Positions 45,494 through 52,727 of a stretch of DNA of 64,000 bases are shown here, in pieces. Below the pieces are notes generated by a model that made no database searches, had not been told where the DNA came from, and saw only the letters and a program-made list of their open reading frames with translations. Source of the DNA: Bradyrhizobium cajani (lineage in GTDB: Bacteria > Pseudomonadota > Alphaproteobacteria > Rhizobiales > Xanthobacteraceae); the NCBI RefSeq assembly GCF_009759665.1, contig NZ_WQNE01000032.1, positions 1 to 64,000 of the forward strand. Reading direction: 5' to 3'. Every line of letters starts with the position of its first letter. Position 1 is the first letter of the stretch. Made by a program: the position numbers and the translations under genes.

Positions 45494-46144
45494 ATGGCCT
45501 GGACCCGTGAACAGATGGCCGCGCGCGCCGCGAAGGAATTGCGCGACGGCTACTACGTCAATCTCGGCATCGGCATCCCGACGCTGGTCTCGAACTACAT
45601 CCCCGACGGCATGGACGTCAGCCTCCAGAGCGAGAACGGCATGCTCGGCATGGGCCCGTTCCCTTATGAAGACGAGGTGGACGCGGACCTCATCAACGCC
45701 GGCAAGCAGACGGTGAGCGAGCTGCCCTCGACGTCCTATTTCTCGAGCGCCGATTCCTTCGGCATGATCCGCGGCGGCCATATGGATCTGTCGATCCTCG
45801 GCGCCATGCAGGTGGCCCAGAACGGCGATCTCGCCAACTGGATGATCCCCGGCAAGATGGTCAAGGGCATGGGCGGCGCGATGGATCTCGTTGCCGGCGT
45901 CAAGCGCGTCGTCGTGGTGATGGAGCATTCCGCCAAGGACGGCCCGAAGCTGCTGAAGCAGTGCAACCTGCCGCTGACCGGTGAGCGCGTGGTCGACATG
46001 GTCGTCACCGATCTGGCCGTCTTCACCATCGACAAGCACGGCGACGGCGGCATGGCGCTGATCGAGCTCGCCGACGGCGTCTCGCTCGACGAGGTCAAGG
46101 CCAAGACCGAGGCCGAATTCCGCATCGCGCTGAAGAACACGTAA
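45494..46144 (+). CDS. scoB: 3-oxoacid CoA-transferase subunit B
   Basis: 216 residues. The catalytic Glu47 is in LQSENGMLGMG, and GGHMDLSILGAMQV is the expected downstream motif. Normal length. AGGAGA precedes the ATG. Co-transcribed with scoA. Confidence 0.95.
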   Translation: MAWTREQMAARAAKELRDGYYVNLGIGIPTLVSNYIPDGMDVSLQSENGMLGMGPFPYEDEVDADLINAGKQTVSELPSTSYFSSADSFGMIRGGHMDLSILGAMQVAQNGDLANWMIPGKMVKGMGGAMDLVAGVKRVVVVMEHSAKDGPKLLKQCNLPLTGERVVDMVVTDLAVFTIDKHGDGGMALIELADGVSLDEVKAKTEAEFRIALKNT

Positions 46145-46349
46145 GCGAGGAACGCTGGGGCGCGCATCGCGACGGTCTGTGCGTCCTCACGATCCTGGCT
46201 GAGCGCTGCCATTCCTCGTGAAGGCGGACGATGGTGGCCGCTCGATCAATCACGAATATCTCTGAAGTCCCGGATCGCGCGATCAGGTCGGGCGATGAGG
46301 ACTCGATTGGTCGAAGCGCCGGGAATGTGCGGACGATGCGGCCATGCCC

Positions 46350-48062
46350 TCAAGCGGGGCCGCTCGGTACCTCGGAGAACCGGGTCAGCCAGGCAACCGG
46401 GCCGATGCTGGCGGCGACGATCAGGAGGGCCGCGAGCGCGCCGTCCTCGAAATTGCCGCGGCTCGCGAACTGGTAGATCGACGTCGACAGTGTTTCGACG
46501 TTGAGCGGCCGCAACAGCAGCGTTGCCGGGAGCTCCTTCAGGCAGTCGACGAACATGATGATGATTGCGCCAAGCATCGCGGGCCGGAGCAACGGCAGAT
46601 AGATCTGCCACAACACGACCGCCTGGCCAGCGCCGACCGTCCGCGCGCTCTCGTCATAGTCGCGCGGAATGCTGTCGAACCCGGCCTTGATCATGCCGAC
46701 CGGCACGGCCAGAAAACGGATCGCATAGGCGATGACGACGGCCGTCCCAGAGCCGACCAGGATCAGCCCGGGGAGGGAGCTTCCGATCGAGGTGGCGACC
46801 GCGCTCATCGCGTTATCGACCGCCAGTACGGGAGTCAGAAGGCCGAGGGCAATCACGAGACCCGGCAGCGCATATCCGGTCTGCGCGATGCTCATCGCCA
46901 GATATCGCAGCGGATCCGGCCGAAAGCGGTGCGCGATCGTTGTGGCGAGCGCAAGCATCAGCGCCAGGAGCGTCGCGAGCGCCGCAAAGGCGAACGAATG
47001 GAAGGTGTGGCGCCACAGGAGCGGGTCGAAATTTGCAAGCAGTCCGCGACCGAGAGCCTGATGCGCCAGATAGGACAGCGGCACGGCGAAGCCCATCAGC
47101 ACCGGCAGCACGCAGACCGCGAACGCGATCCACGCTCTTGCGCCTGAAAGCCGGGTCCGCTGCCTCACATGTGGGCTTTCGGCCGAGAATTCGGTGTTGG
47201 CGTTGCGGCGGCCGTAACGCTCCATCGCGATCAGGCCGGCGACGATCGCAAGCATCAGGCATGCGAGTTGCGCCGCACCTGCAAGGCTGCCGCGGTTGAG
47301 CCAGGTGGTGAAGATCGAGACCGTCAGCGTGCGGATGCCGAGATATTCGCTGGCGCCGATGTCGTTGAGCGTTTCCAGCGCGACCAGCGCAACGCCGACC
47401 GCGAGCGCCGGCCGCGCCATCGGCAGTGAGACGCGCCAGAAAACGGTCCATCGGCCGGCGCCCAGAGTCTTGGCCGCCTCGGCGAATTCGGCAGACTGAA
47501 CCTGGAACGTCGCGCGGGCCGACAGATAGACGTAAGGGTAGAGCACGAGCCCGATCACGAAGATGGCGCCCGGCAGCGAGCGCAGGTTGGGGAGATGGCC
47601 CAGGGCATCGCGCACTGGCATCCAGACCGCCAGGGTGCGATGCACCAGGCCGAGCGGTTCGAACAGGTCGGCATAGACGTAAGCCGCAAGATAGGTCGGA
47701 ATCGCCAGCGGCAGCGGCATCAGCCACAGGAGCATGCCCCGGCCGGGAAAGTCGTGGCGCGACATCACCCATGCTGTGCCGGCGCCGATCAGGAGTGTGA
47801 GCGCGCCGACCCCGACGAGCAGAAGGGCGGTATCCAGGAGGGCGGCCGGCAGCACGTAGTTGACCAGGTCGTGCCACACATCGGCCGCCGGCTGCAAAGC
47901 CAGCGAAACGATCGAGATCACGGGCGCCGCGACCAGGATCGCGGTTGCGATCGCGATGGCGGTTGCGGCGCGTCCGGCGTGAGCACGACCTCTTGAGCGA
48001 GGCCGTGCGCCCGTAGCTTCTGACAGTTTGAGAGACGAGGGCCGCCAGAGATCAGTTGTCAA
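46350..48062 (-). CDS. fbpB: iron(III) ABC transporter permease, fused dimer
   Basis: 570 residues, about 12 spans in two homologous halves, each with an EAA loop (FAEAAKTLGAGRWTVFWRVSLPM and YDESARTVGAGQAVVLWQIYLPL). This fused form is typical of FbpB/SfuB/ThiP. TTG 48062 overlaps the fbpA stop by 11 bases. The real start is uncertain because no strong ATG exists nearby. No fbpC ATPase gene follows. Confidence 0.88.
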   Translation of the reverse strand: MTTDLWRPSSLKLSEATGARPRSRGRAHAGRAATAIAIATAILVAAPVISIVSLALQPAADVWHDLVNYVLPAALLDTALLLVGVGALTLLIGAGTAWVMSRHDFPGRGMLLWLMPLPLAIPTYLAAYVYADLFEPLGLVHRTLAVWMPVRDALGHLPNLRSLPGAIFVIGLVLYPYVYLSARATFQVQSAEFAEAAKTLGAGRWTVFWRVSLPMARPALAVGVALVALETLNDIGASEYLGIRTLTVSIFTTWLNRGSLAGAAQLACLMLAIVAGLIAMERYGRRNANTEFSAESPHVRQRTRLSGARAWIAFAVCVLPVLMGFAVPLSYLAHQALGRGLLANFDPLLWRHTFHSFAFAALATLLALMLALATTIAHRFRPDPLRYLAMSIAQTGYALPGLVIALGLLTPVLAVDNAMSAVATSIGSSLPGLILVGSGTAVVIAYAIRFLAVPVGMIKAGFDSIPRDYDESARTVGAGQAVVLWQIYLPLLRPAMLGAIIIMFVDCLKELPATLLLRPLNVETLSTSIYQFASRGNFEDGALAALLIVAASIGPVAWLTRFSEVPSGPA

Positions 48063-49077
48063 AGCCGGCCTTGTCCACCAGCGAGGCCGCAGCCTTGCGG
48101 TTGGCGGCGATCTTTGCGATCGGCAACGGATCTGGGCCGAGTTTGCCGTAGCCTGCGATGGTCGAGTTGATGGCGACACCGGCGCGAACCGGATATTCGT
48201 AGTTCTGGTCGGCATACATCTGCTGCGCCTGCTCGCTCACGAGCCACTCGATCAGCTTGACGCCGTTGGCCTTGTTGGGCGCGTGCTTGGCGAGCAGCAC
48301 GCCGGAGAGGTTGACGTGGGTGCCGCCGCCTTCGAAGGTCGGCAGGATGACGCGGGTCGCCTCCGCCCACGGTTTCTTCTCGGGATCGTTGTTCATCATC
48401 AGCGCCCAGTAATAGGTGTTGCCGATGCCGATGTCGCACTTGCCGGCGGCAACGTCACGCGCGGCTTCGCGATCGCCGCCCGACGGCTTCTGCGCGAGGT
48501 TGGCCTTTACGCCGCGCAGCCATTCCTCGGCCTTGGCCTCGCCGTACTTGGCCGTGTAGGCCGCGAACAGCGCGTTGTTGTAGATGTGCTGGCCCGAGCG
48601 AATGCAGATCTTGCCCTTCCACTTGGGATCGGCGAGCTCCTCATAGGTGATCTTGTCCTGCTTGACGCGATCCTTCGAGGCATAGATCACGCGCGCGCGC
48701 ATGGAGATGCCGGCCCAGTGTCCGTCCGGATCGCGATACTGCGCCGGCACGACCTTGTCGACGGCCTCCGACTTGATCGGCTGGGTGACGCCGGCCTGCA
48801 CGGCCTCGTCGATGCGGCCGATGTCCACCGTCAGCAGCACGTCGGCCGGACTGTTGGCGCCTTCCGCCTTCATGCGCTGCTCAAGACCGGAGCTTGCGGA
48901 GACGACATTGACCTTGATGCCCGTATCCTTGGTGAAGGCGTCGAACAGCGGCTGGATCAGCTTGGTCTCGCGATAGGTATAGACGTTGACCTCGCCATTG
49001 GCGGCTGCTTCCGACACGAAGGATAAGGTCAGGCTCAATACCGCCGCAGACACGGCGAGGACGCGAAGATGGATCAT
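48052..49077 (-). CDS. fbpA: iron(III) ABC transporter substrate-binding protein
   Basis: 341 residues. Signal peptide to about 26, then a class II periplasmic binding protein (EVNVYTYRETKLIQPLFDAF ...). The Tyr pair in IGNTYYWALMM (Tyr222, Tyr223) is the Fe3+ ligand pair of FbpA proteins, and Tyr33/35 may add a ligand. Ferric iron scavenging is likely. An ICE-like motif lies about 115 bases upstream. Confidence 0.92.
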   Translation of the reverse strand: MIHLRVLAVSAAVLSLTLSFVSEAAANGEVNVYTYRETKLIQPLFDAFTKDTGIKVNVVSASSGLEQRMKAEGANSPADVLLTVDIGRIDEAVQAGVTQPIKSEAVDKVVPAQYRDPDGHWAGISMRARVIYASKDRVKQDKITYEELADPKWKGKICIRSGQHIYNNALFAAYTAKYGEAKAEEWLRGVKANLAQKPSGGDREAARDVAAGKCDIGIGNTYYWALMMNNDPEKKPWAEATRVILPTFEGGGTHVNLSGVLLAKHAPNKANGVKLIEWLVSEQAQQMYADQNYEYPVRAGVAINSTIAGYGKLGPDPLPIAKIAANRKAAASLVDKAGFDN

Positions 49078-49190
49078 AAGGGCTGCTCCCAGGCGCGCGA
49101 TCGAAGGCCCGATTGAGTAGCAGCAGGCGATGCGACAAGTCAGCGACGCGATGTCGCGCGGGACATGACTTAGAGGGATTCCAAACTTGC

Positions 49191-49209
49191 TTTTAGATTG
49201 ATTCTAATT
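49191..49209. promoter_or_regulatory. ICE/Irr-box-like element upstream of fbpA
   Basis: TTTTAGATTGATTCTAATT has the inverted pair TTAGA-N5-TCTAA, close to the iron control element bound by Irr in rhizobia. It is 114-132 bases upstream of the fbpA start, in an AT-rich patch, and fits a ferric transporter under iron control. The spacing differs slightly from the strict consensus. Confidence 0.5.
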
Positions 49210-49247
49210 GGTGAGCCGAGACGATGGTGGGAAGACAATGCGCGCCG

Positions 49248-50126
49248 CTATGATCTTGCCGGCCACGTCTTACTCAGGCGCTGCGACAGACTGACCAGCC
49301 ACGACGTCTTCTCGCGGACCAGGCGGAAGCCGAGATTGGCGGGCGGCACGCCTTGCGCGCAGCCGCCGGCGCGGGCGTCGCGGATGAAATCGGTGACATA
49401 GGCGCGATGGGCCCCTTCCGCGACGCGCACACCGCAATTCACGGTCGGGCGGATCGCATGGCCGGTCTCGTCGACCCGCGAGCGCACGAAGCAGGTCGAG
49501 GTCCACTCCCAGACATTGCCGGAGAGATCTTCGATGCCGTGCTCGTTCATGCCAAACCTGCCGAACGGATAGGCCGTCGTGTCGGTGAGGTCGCGCTCTG
49601 ATTCCCGCTCGTAGCGGCTGATCCAGCGCTTCGAAGGATCGTTGGCGTCGACCGGCACACCGTCGTCCTTGAATCGGCTGCCGGCGGCAAAGGCCCATTC
49701 TTCGTCGCTCGGCAGGCGATAAGGCTTGCCGGTCTTGCGCGACAGCCAGCCCGCATAGGCTTCGGCGTCATACCAGCTCACCTGGACCGCAGGGCGATCA
49801 GGCGCGACCACGACGTCGCGGCCCAGGGCGCGGCAGGCGCCATCCTGCACGCAGAGCTGGAAGTCGGCGGAGGAGACCTGCTCTCGCATGATGTGAAGCG
49901 GTCTGTTGAACCGCAGGGTTCGCAGCGGCGCTTCGGCCTGCTGCCCGGCGTGCGTGAAATCGCCGGCCTCGCGATATACGAAGCTGCCGGCAGCGATCTC
50001 GACGATCGCCGGCTCCCCTTGCGCGCCGTGCGTCGTCAGCTCGGAGACCAGGGGCGCGACGGCCAGTGGTCCGGCAAGCCCGGCCACGCAGGCGAGCGCC
50101 AGCTTGAGCTTGAATGCGATCAGCAT
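49248..50126 (-). CDS. nirV: NirV, formylglycine-generating-enzyme-like protein
   Basis: 292 residues with a signal peptide or anchor at 1-25. It is a FGE-sulfatase (SUMF1) domain: VQVSWYDAEAYAGWLSRKTG, LPSDEEWAFAAG, FGMNEHGIEDLSGNVWEW and NLGFRLV are its signature. The paired catalytic Cys of true formylglycine enzymes near the end are not both present. It lies 52 bases downstream of nirK, the position of nirV in denitrifiers, where it is thought to help nitrite reductase. A hairpin lies between the two genes. Confidence 0.9.
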   Translation of the reverse strand: MLIAFKLKLALACVAGLAGPLAVAPLVSELTTHGAQGEPAIVEIAAGSFVYREAGDFTHAGQQAEAPLRTLRFNRPLHIMREQVSSADFQLCVQDGACRALGRDVVVAPDRPAVQVSWYDAEAYAGWLSRKTGKPYRLPSDEEWAFAAGSRFKDDGVPVDANDPSKRWISRYERESERDLTDTTAYPFGRFGMNEHGIEDLSGNVWEWTSTCFVRSRVDETGHAIRPTVNCGVRVAEGAHRAYVTDFIRDARAGGCAQGVPPANLGFRLVREKTSWLVSLSQRLSKTWPARS

Positions 50127-50144
50127 GGTGATCCCCCGAAAGAA

Positions 50145-50173
50145 AAAGGGGCCGGCGATTTGCCGGCCCCTTT
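50145..50173 (-). terminator. hairpin between nirK and nirV
   Basis: AAAGGGGCCGGC (50145-50156) pairs perfectly with GCCGGCCCCTTT (50162-50173), loop of 5 bases. On the minus strand it is followed by TTCTTTCGGGGG, short T-rich. It lies immediately after the nirK stop and before nirV, so it probably gives partial termination and lower nirV expression. Confidence 0.7.
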
Positions 50174-50178
50174 GCTTG

Positions 50179-51312
50179 TCAGTTGGTCTTGCGGCCGGTC
50201 TCCAGGGCGCCTTGTGTCTGCGGCGGGATCTCCGCAGGGGCCTTCACCTGGGTCATCAGATCGTCGTTCCACTTGCCTTCGACCTTGAAGTGCGCGGTGG
50301 CGCCGAGATCTGCGGCCTCGATCAGGTTATGCGTGACATAGGCGTAGATGCCGGGTTGCAGGAACTTGTACAGCGCCGCTCCTGCCGAGCCGCCGCGGAT
50401 GAACCAGGTCTCGAGCCCGACCTCGGGTGCATTGCCGAACTTGCCGGTCTCCCAGACATAATCGCCATGGCCGCCGATCAGGTGCGGACGGCTGTCGCGA
50501 TTGGCCTGCGAGTGGACGATCAGCACGTTCTCGCCGACATTGGCGGTGAGTGCGCTCTTGCCGGTCAGCGCGCCGGCCTTGCCGTTGAACACGACATGGG
50601 TCGGCGTGAGCTTCTTCATCACCTCTTCAGTTTCGGTGAAGGCTTCGCCCGGGGACTCGTAGGACTTGAAATTGCCCTTCTCGTCGCGCGGCACGTACAT
50701 GTCCTGCTCGCCGATGTAGTAGACCTTGTCGTATTTCAGCGCGTGGCCCTTGCCGTCGTTGAGGCCGTCACGCGGCAGCACCATCACGGCGCCGTTCATG
50801 CCGGAGACGACGTGCCAGGGGATCATCGGGCCGCCCGGCGCGCAGTGGTAGACGAACACGCCGGTCTTGGTCGCCTTCCAGCGCAGCACGACCTGCTCGC
50901 CGGGATTGATCAGGGTGAGCGCGCCGCCGCCGAGCGCGCCGGTCGCGGAATGGAAGTCGATATTGTGCGGCATGGTGTTGGTCGCGGGATTGACCAGCGT
51001 CGTTTCGACGTAGTCGCCCTCATGCACGACCATCAGCGGGCCCGGCATCGAGCCGTTGAAGGTCATCGCCTGGAAGGTCGTGCCCTTCTCGTCGATGACG
51101 ACCTTCTTCTCCTCGATCGTGAGCTTGAACTCGATGATCTTGGGGCCCTGCTTGGTCGCCTGTTCGTGCGCATGCACGAAGGGAGGAGCAACCAGCTCCA
51201 CCTTCTGACGCGGCAGCTTGAGATCATCGGCGGCGAGAGCGGGGGTCGCCAGCATCAGGGCGGTAGCGGCAGCGCTGATCAATGCGGCTCTGCGGGTGAA
51301 CATCGGAAGCAT
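50179..51312 (-). CDS. nirK: copper-containing nitrite reductase
   Basis: 377 residues, periplasmic, with a twin-Arg-like N-terminus (FTRRAALISAAA). All copper ligands are visible: type 1 His116, Cys157, His167, Met172; type 2 His121, His156, His328; and the catalytic Asp119 and His282 (GGHGDYV). It reduces nitrite to nitric oxide. Start ATG 51312 or 51303. A FixK-type box lies 61-74 bases upstream. Followed by nirV. Confidence 0.97.
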   Translation of the reverse strand: MLPMFTRRAALISAAATALMLATPALAADDLKLPRQKVELVAPPFVHAHEQATKQGPKIIEFKLTIEEKKVVIDEKGTTFQAMTFNGSMPGPLMVVHEGDYVETTLVNPATNTMPHNIDFHSATGALGGGALTLINPGEQVVLRWKATKTGVFVYHCAPGGPMIPWHVVSGMNGAVMVLPRDGLNDGKGHALKYDKVYYIGEQDMYVPRDEKGNFKSYESPGEAFTETEEVMKKLTPTHVVFNGKAGALTGKSALTANVGENVLIVHSQANRDSRPHLIGGHGDYVWETGKFGNAPEVGLETWFIRGGSAGAALYKFLQPGIYAYVTHNLIEAADLGATAHFKVEGKWNDDLMTQVKAPAEIPPQTQGALETGRKTN

Positions 51313-51372
51313 CCTTCATCTGAAATGGTCTTGATGACGGGATGCAGTGTGCGCCTATCGCTGCAAGAGTGT

Positions 51373-51386
51373 TTGCGCTGCGACAA
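51373..51386. promoter_or_regulatory. FNR/FixK-type box at the nirK promoter
   Basis: TTGCGCTGCGACAA (TTGTCGCAGCGCAA on the nirK strand) matches TTG-N8-CAA and most of TTGCG-N4-CGCAA. It is 61 bases before the nirK ATG. Low-oxygen FixK2 and NO-responsive NnrR control of nirK are known in Bradyrhizobium. Confidence 0.75.
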
Positions 51387-51426
51387 GCTTTTGCCTGATT
51401 TGCTTCCGCTGCAGTACATAGGTGGT

Positions 51427-52293
51427 TTACCGGAGCAGAATTGGTGACACGACGTTCACCGCGTCCGAGGACGTGATGCGGATGTCGAGGCCGAGCGACC
51501 AGCGGCCGGGCAGCGGTGCCGACATCCTGACCCGCCACTGATCGTTGCCGACGCGCTCGGCGTTTGCCGTCACCGGCGCCACGCCGTGCTCGGGATTGGT
51601 GAGCGTGACAGCCACCGCTTCGGCGCTCAGCGGCAACTCGTTCGCATCTTCGAGCTGGATCGCGATCTCGACCGGTCCGGCGCGGCCGGGCGACACCGTG
51701 ACGTTCGCCATCGCCTTTTCGGCGTGGAGATGCGTGAAGAAGCTCTCGTCCGCCTCGGAGGTCGTTGCCGGCGAAACGGGCGTCGCATGCTCCGCGCGGC
51801 GAAAGGGCTCCGCAGTCTCCGTCCTTGCCGGCGCCTGCGCGCCGATGGCCTGGACGTCGAGCGTAACTTTCACCTCGCCGGCATGCTCGAACGAGAGCGT
51901 CACCGGGACCTGCTCGCCGACGCGCAGCGGTGCATCGAGGCCGATGAACATCAAATGTCCGCCGCCGGGTGCAAGCGTGACGGATTGTCCGGGGGCGATG
52001 ACGAGACCGTCGTCCAGCGGGCGCATGGTCATGACGCCGGCGCTGATGGCCATCTCGTGAATCTCGGTCTTGAGCGCATGCGCGGTCGAGGCGGTCTTCA
52101 ACCGCTCCGGCCTGCGCCCCCTGTTCTCGATCGTGAGATAGCCGCCGGCCACCTTGGCGCCGCCGGGCGTCGCCCGGCTCCAGGCCCTGGTGACGACGAG
52201 ATCGCCGCTGGTGGTATCGGCGGCGAAAGCGGGCAGCCAGACCAGGCACGACAGGGCGACTGCGCCCGCGAAAGTTTGCTTGGATGGGATCAT
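51427..52293 (-). CDS. periplasmic copper chaperone, PCu(A)C domain plus CopC/YtkA-like domain
   Basis: 288 residues with a signal peptide to about 25. Residues about 28-150 form a PCu(A)C domain, with copper pattern His-x10-Met-x22-His-x-Met (from EIHEMAIS to GGGHLMF). Residues about 185-288 (FFTHLHAEKAMANVTVSPG ... MSAPLPGRWSLGLDI) resemble the C-terminal extracellular domain of CopC/CopD copper-resistance proteins. PCu(A)C proteins hand Cu(I) to oxidases. Here the gene lies next to nirK, so copper delivery to nitrite reductase or oxidase is likely. The ATG at 52293 lacks a strong ribosome-binding site. Confidence 0.85.
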   Translation of the reverse strand: MIPSKQTFAGAVALSCLVWLPAFAADTTSGDLVVTRAWSRATPGGAKVAGGYLTIENRGRRPERLKTASTAHALKTEIHEMAISAGVMTMRPLDDGLVIAPGQSVTLAPGGGHLMFIGLDAPLRVGEQVPVTLSFEHAGEVKVTLDVQAIGAQAPARTETAEPFRRAEHATPVSPATTSEADESFFTHLHAEKAMANVTVSPGRAGPVEIAIQLEDANELPLSAEAVAVTLTNPEHGVAPVTANAERVGNDQWRVRMSAPLPGRWSLGLDIRITSSDAVNVVSPILLR

Positions 52294-52318
52294 GACGAGG
52301 GCTTTCGCGACGACGCGG

Positions 52319-52519
52319 CTAGAAGATGTTGACGGCAAGCCAGACCGTCGTCCAGACCGCCAGCGCGAGCACGATGAAGACCGCGATCGCCGCCGCCACA
52401 GCCCGCACGGCGCCGCCCGGGGCCGGCGCCGCCGGTGCCGGCCGGAAGTCGTCGAAGCGCGGGATATGGCCGCGAACGTCGAGCAGGGAGAGAATCAGTT
52501 CGAGTGCGAGAAACCTCAT
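52319..52519 (-). CDS. small single-span membrane protein in a copper operon
   Basis: 66 residues. A hydrophilic Pro/Ala-rich half is followed by one strong membrane span (AAAIAVFIVLALAVWTTVWL). GGAG lies 8 bases before ATG 52519. It is 25 bases upstream of the PCu(A)C gene on the same strand and is the first gene after a FixK-type box at 52584-52597. No family recognised; it could be an accessory of oxidase or reductase assembly. Confidence 0.75.
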   Translation of the reverse strand: MRFLALELILSLLDVRGHIPRFDDFRPAPAAPAPGGAVRAVAAAIAVFIVLALAVWTTVWLAVNIF

Positions 52520-52583
52520 GGCAGGACGCTCCAAATGGCCGCGCGATTGATCGCGACCATGACGCGGAACCCGCTGGACCGCT

Positions 52584-52597
52584 TTGCGCGAGCGCAA
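52584..52597. promoter_or_regulatory. FNR/FixK box, copper-chaperone side
   Basis: TTGCGCGAGCGCAA is a perfect TTGCG-N4-CGCAA site 64 bases upstream of the small membrane protein gene. It is one of two identical sites in the divergent promoter with hemN. Confidence 0.85.
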
Positions 52598-52624
52598 GGT
52601 TTCCGCTGCTGCCCCTGGCCGACT

Positions 52625-52638
52625 TTGCGCGAGCGCAA
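52625..52638. promoter_or_regulatory. FNR/FixK box, hemN side
   Basis: A second perfect TTGCGCGAGCGCAA, 41 bases from the first (start to start), 89 bases before the hemN ATG. The whole GACTTTGCGCGAGCGCAAGGT stretch resembles its neighbour, so local duplication is likely. Confidence 0.85.
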
Positions 52639-52727
52639 GGTCGCTCTCGCCGATCCGGGTTAGCTGAATGCACTCCGTGATTTGCCGCGATGCCTTTACG
52701 CGGCCGAAATTTACGAATGGGTAAGAT

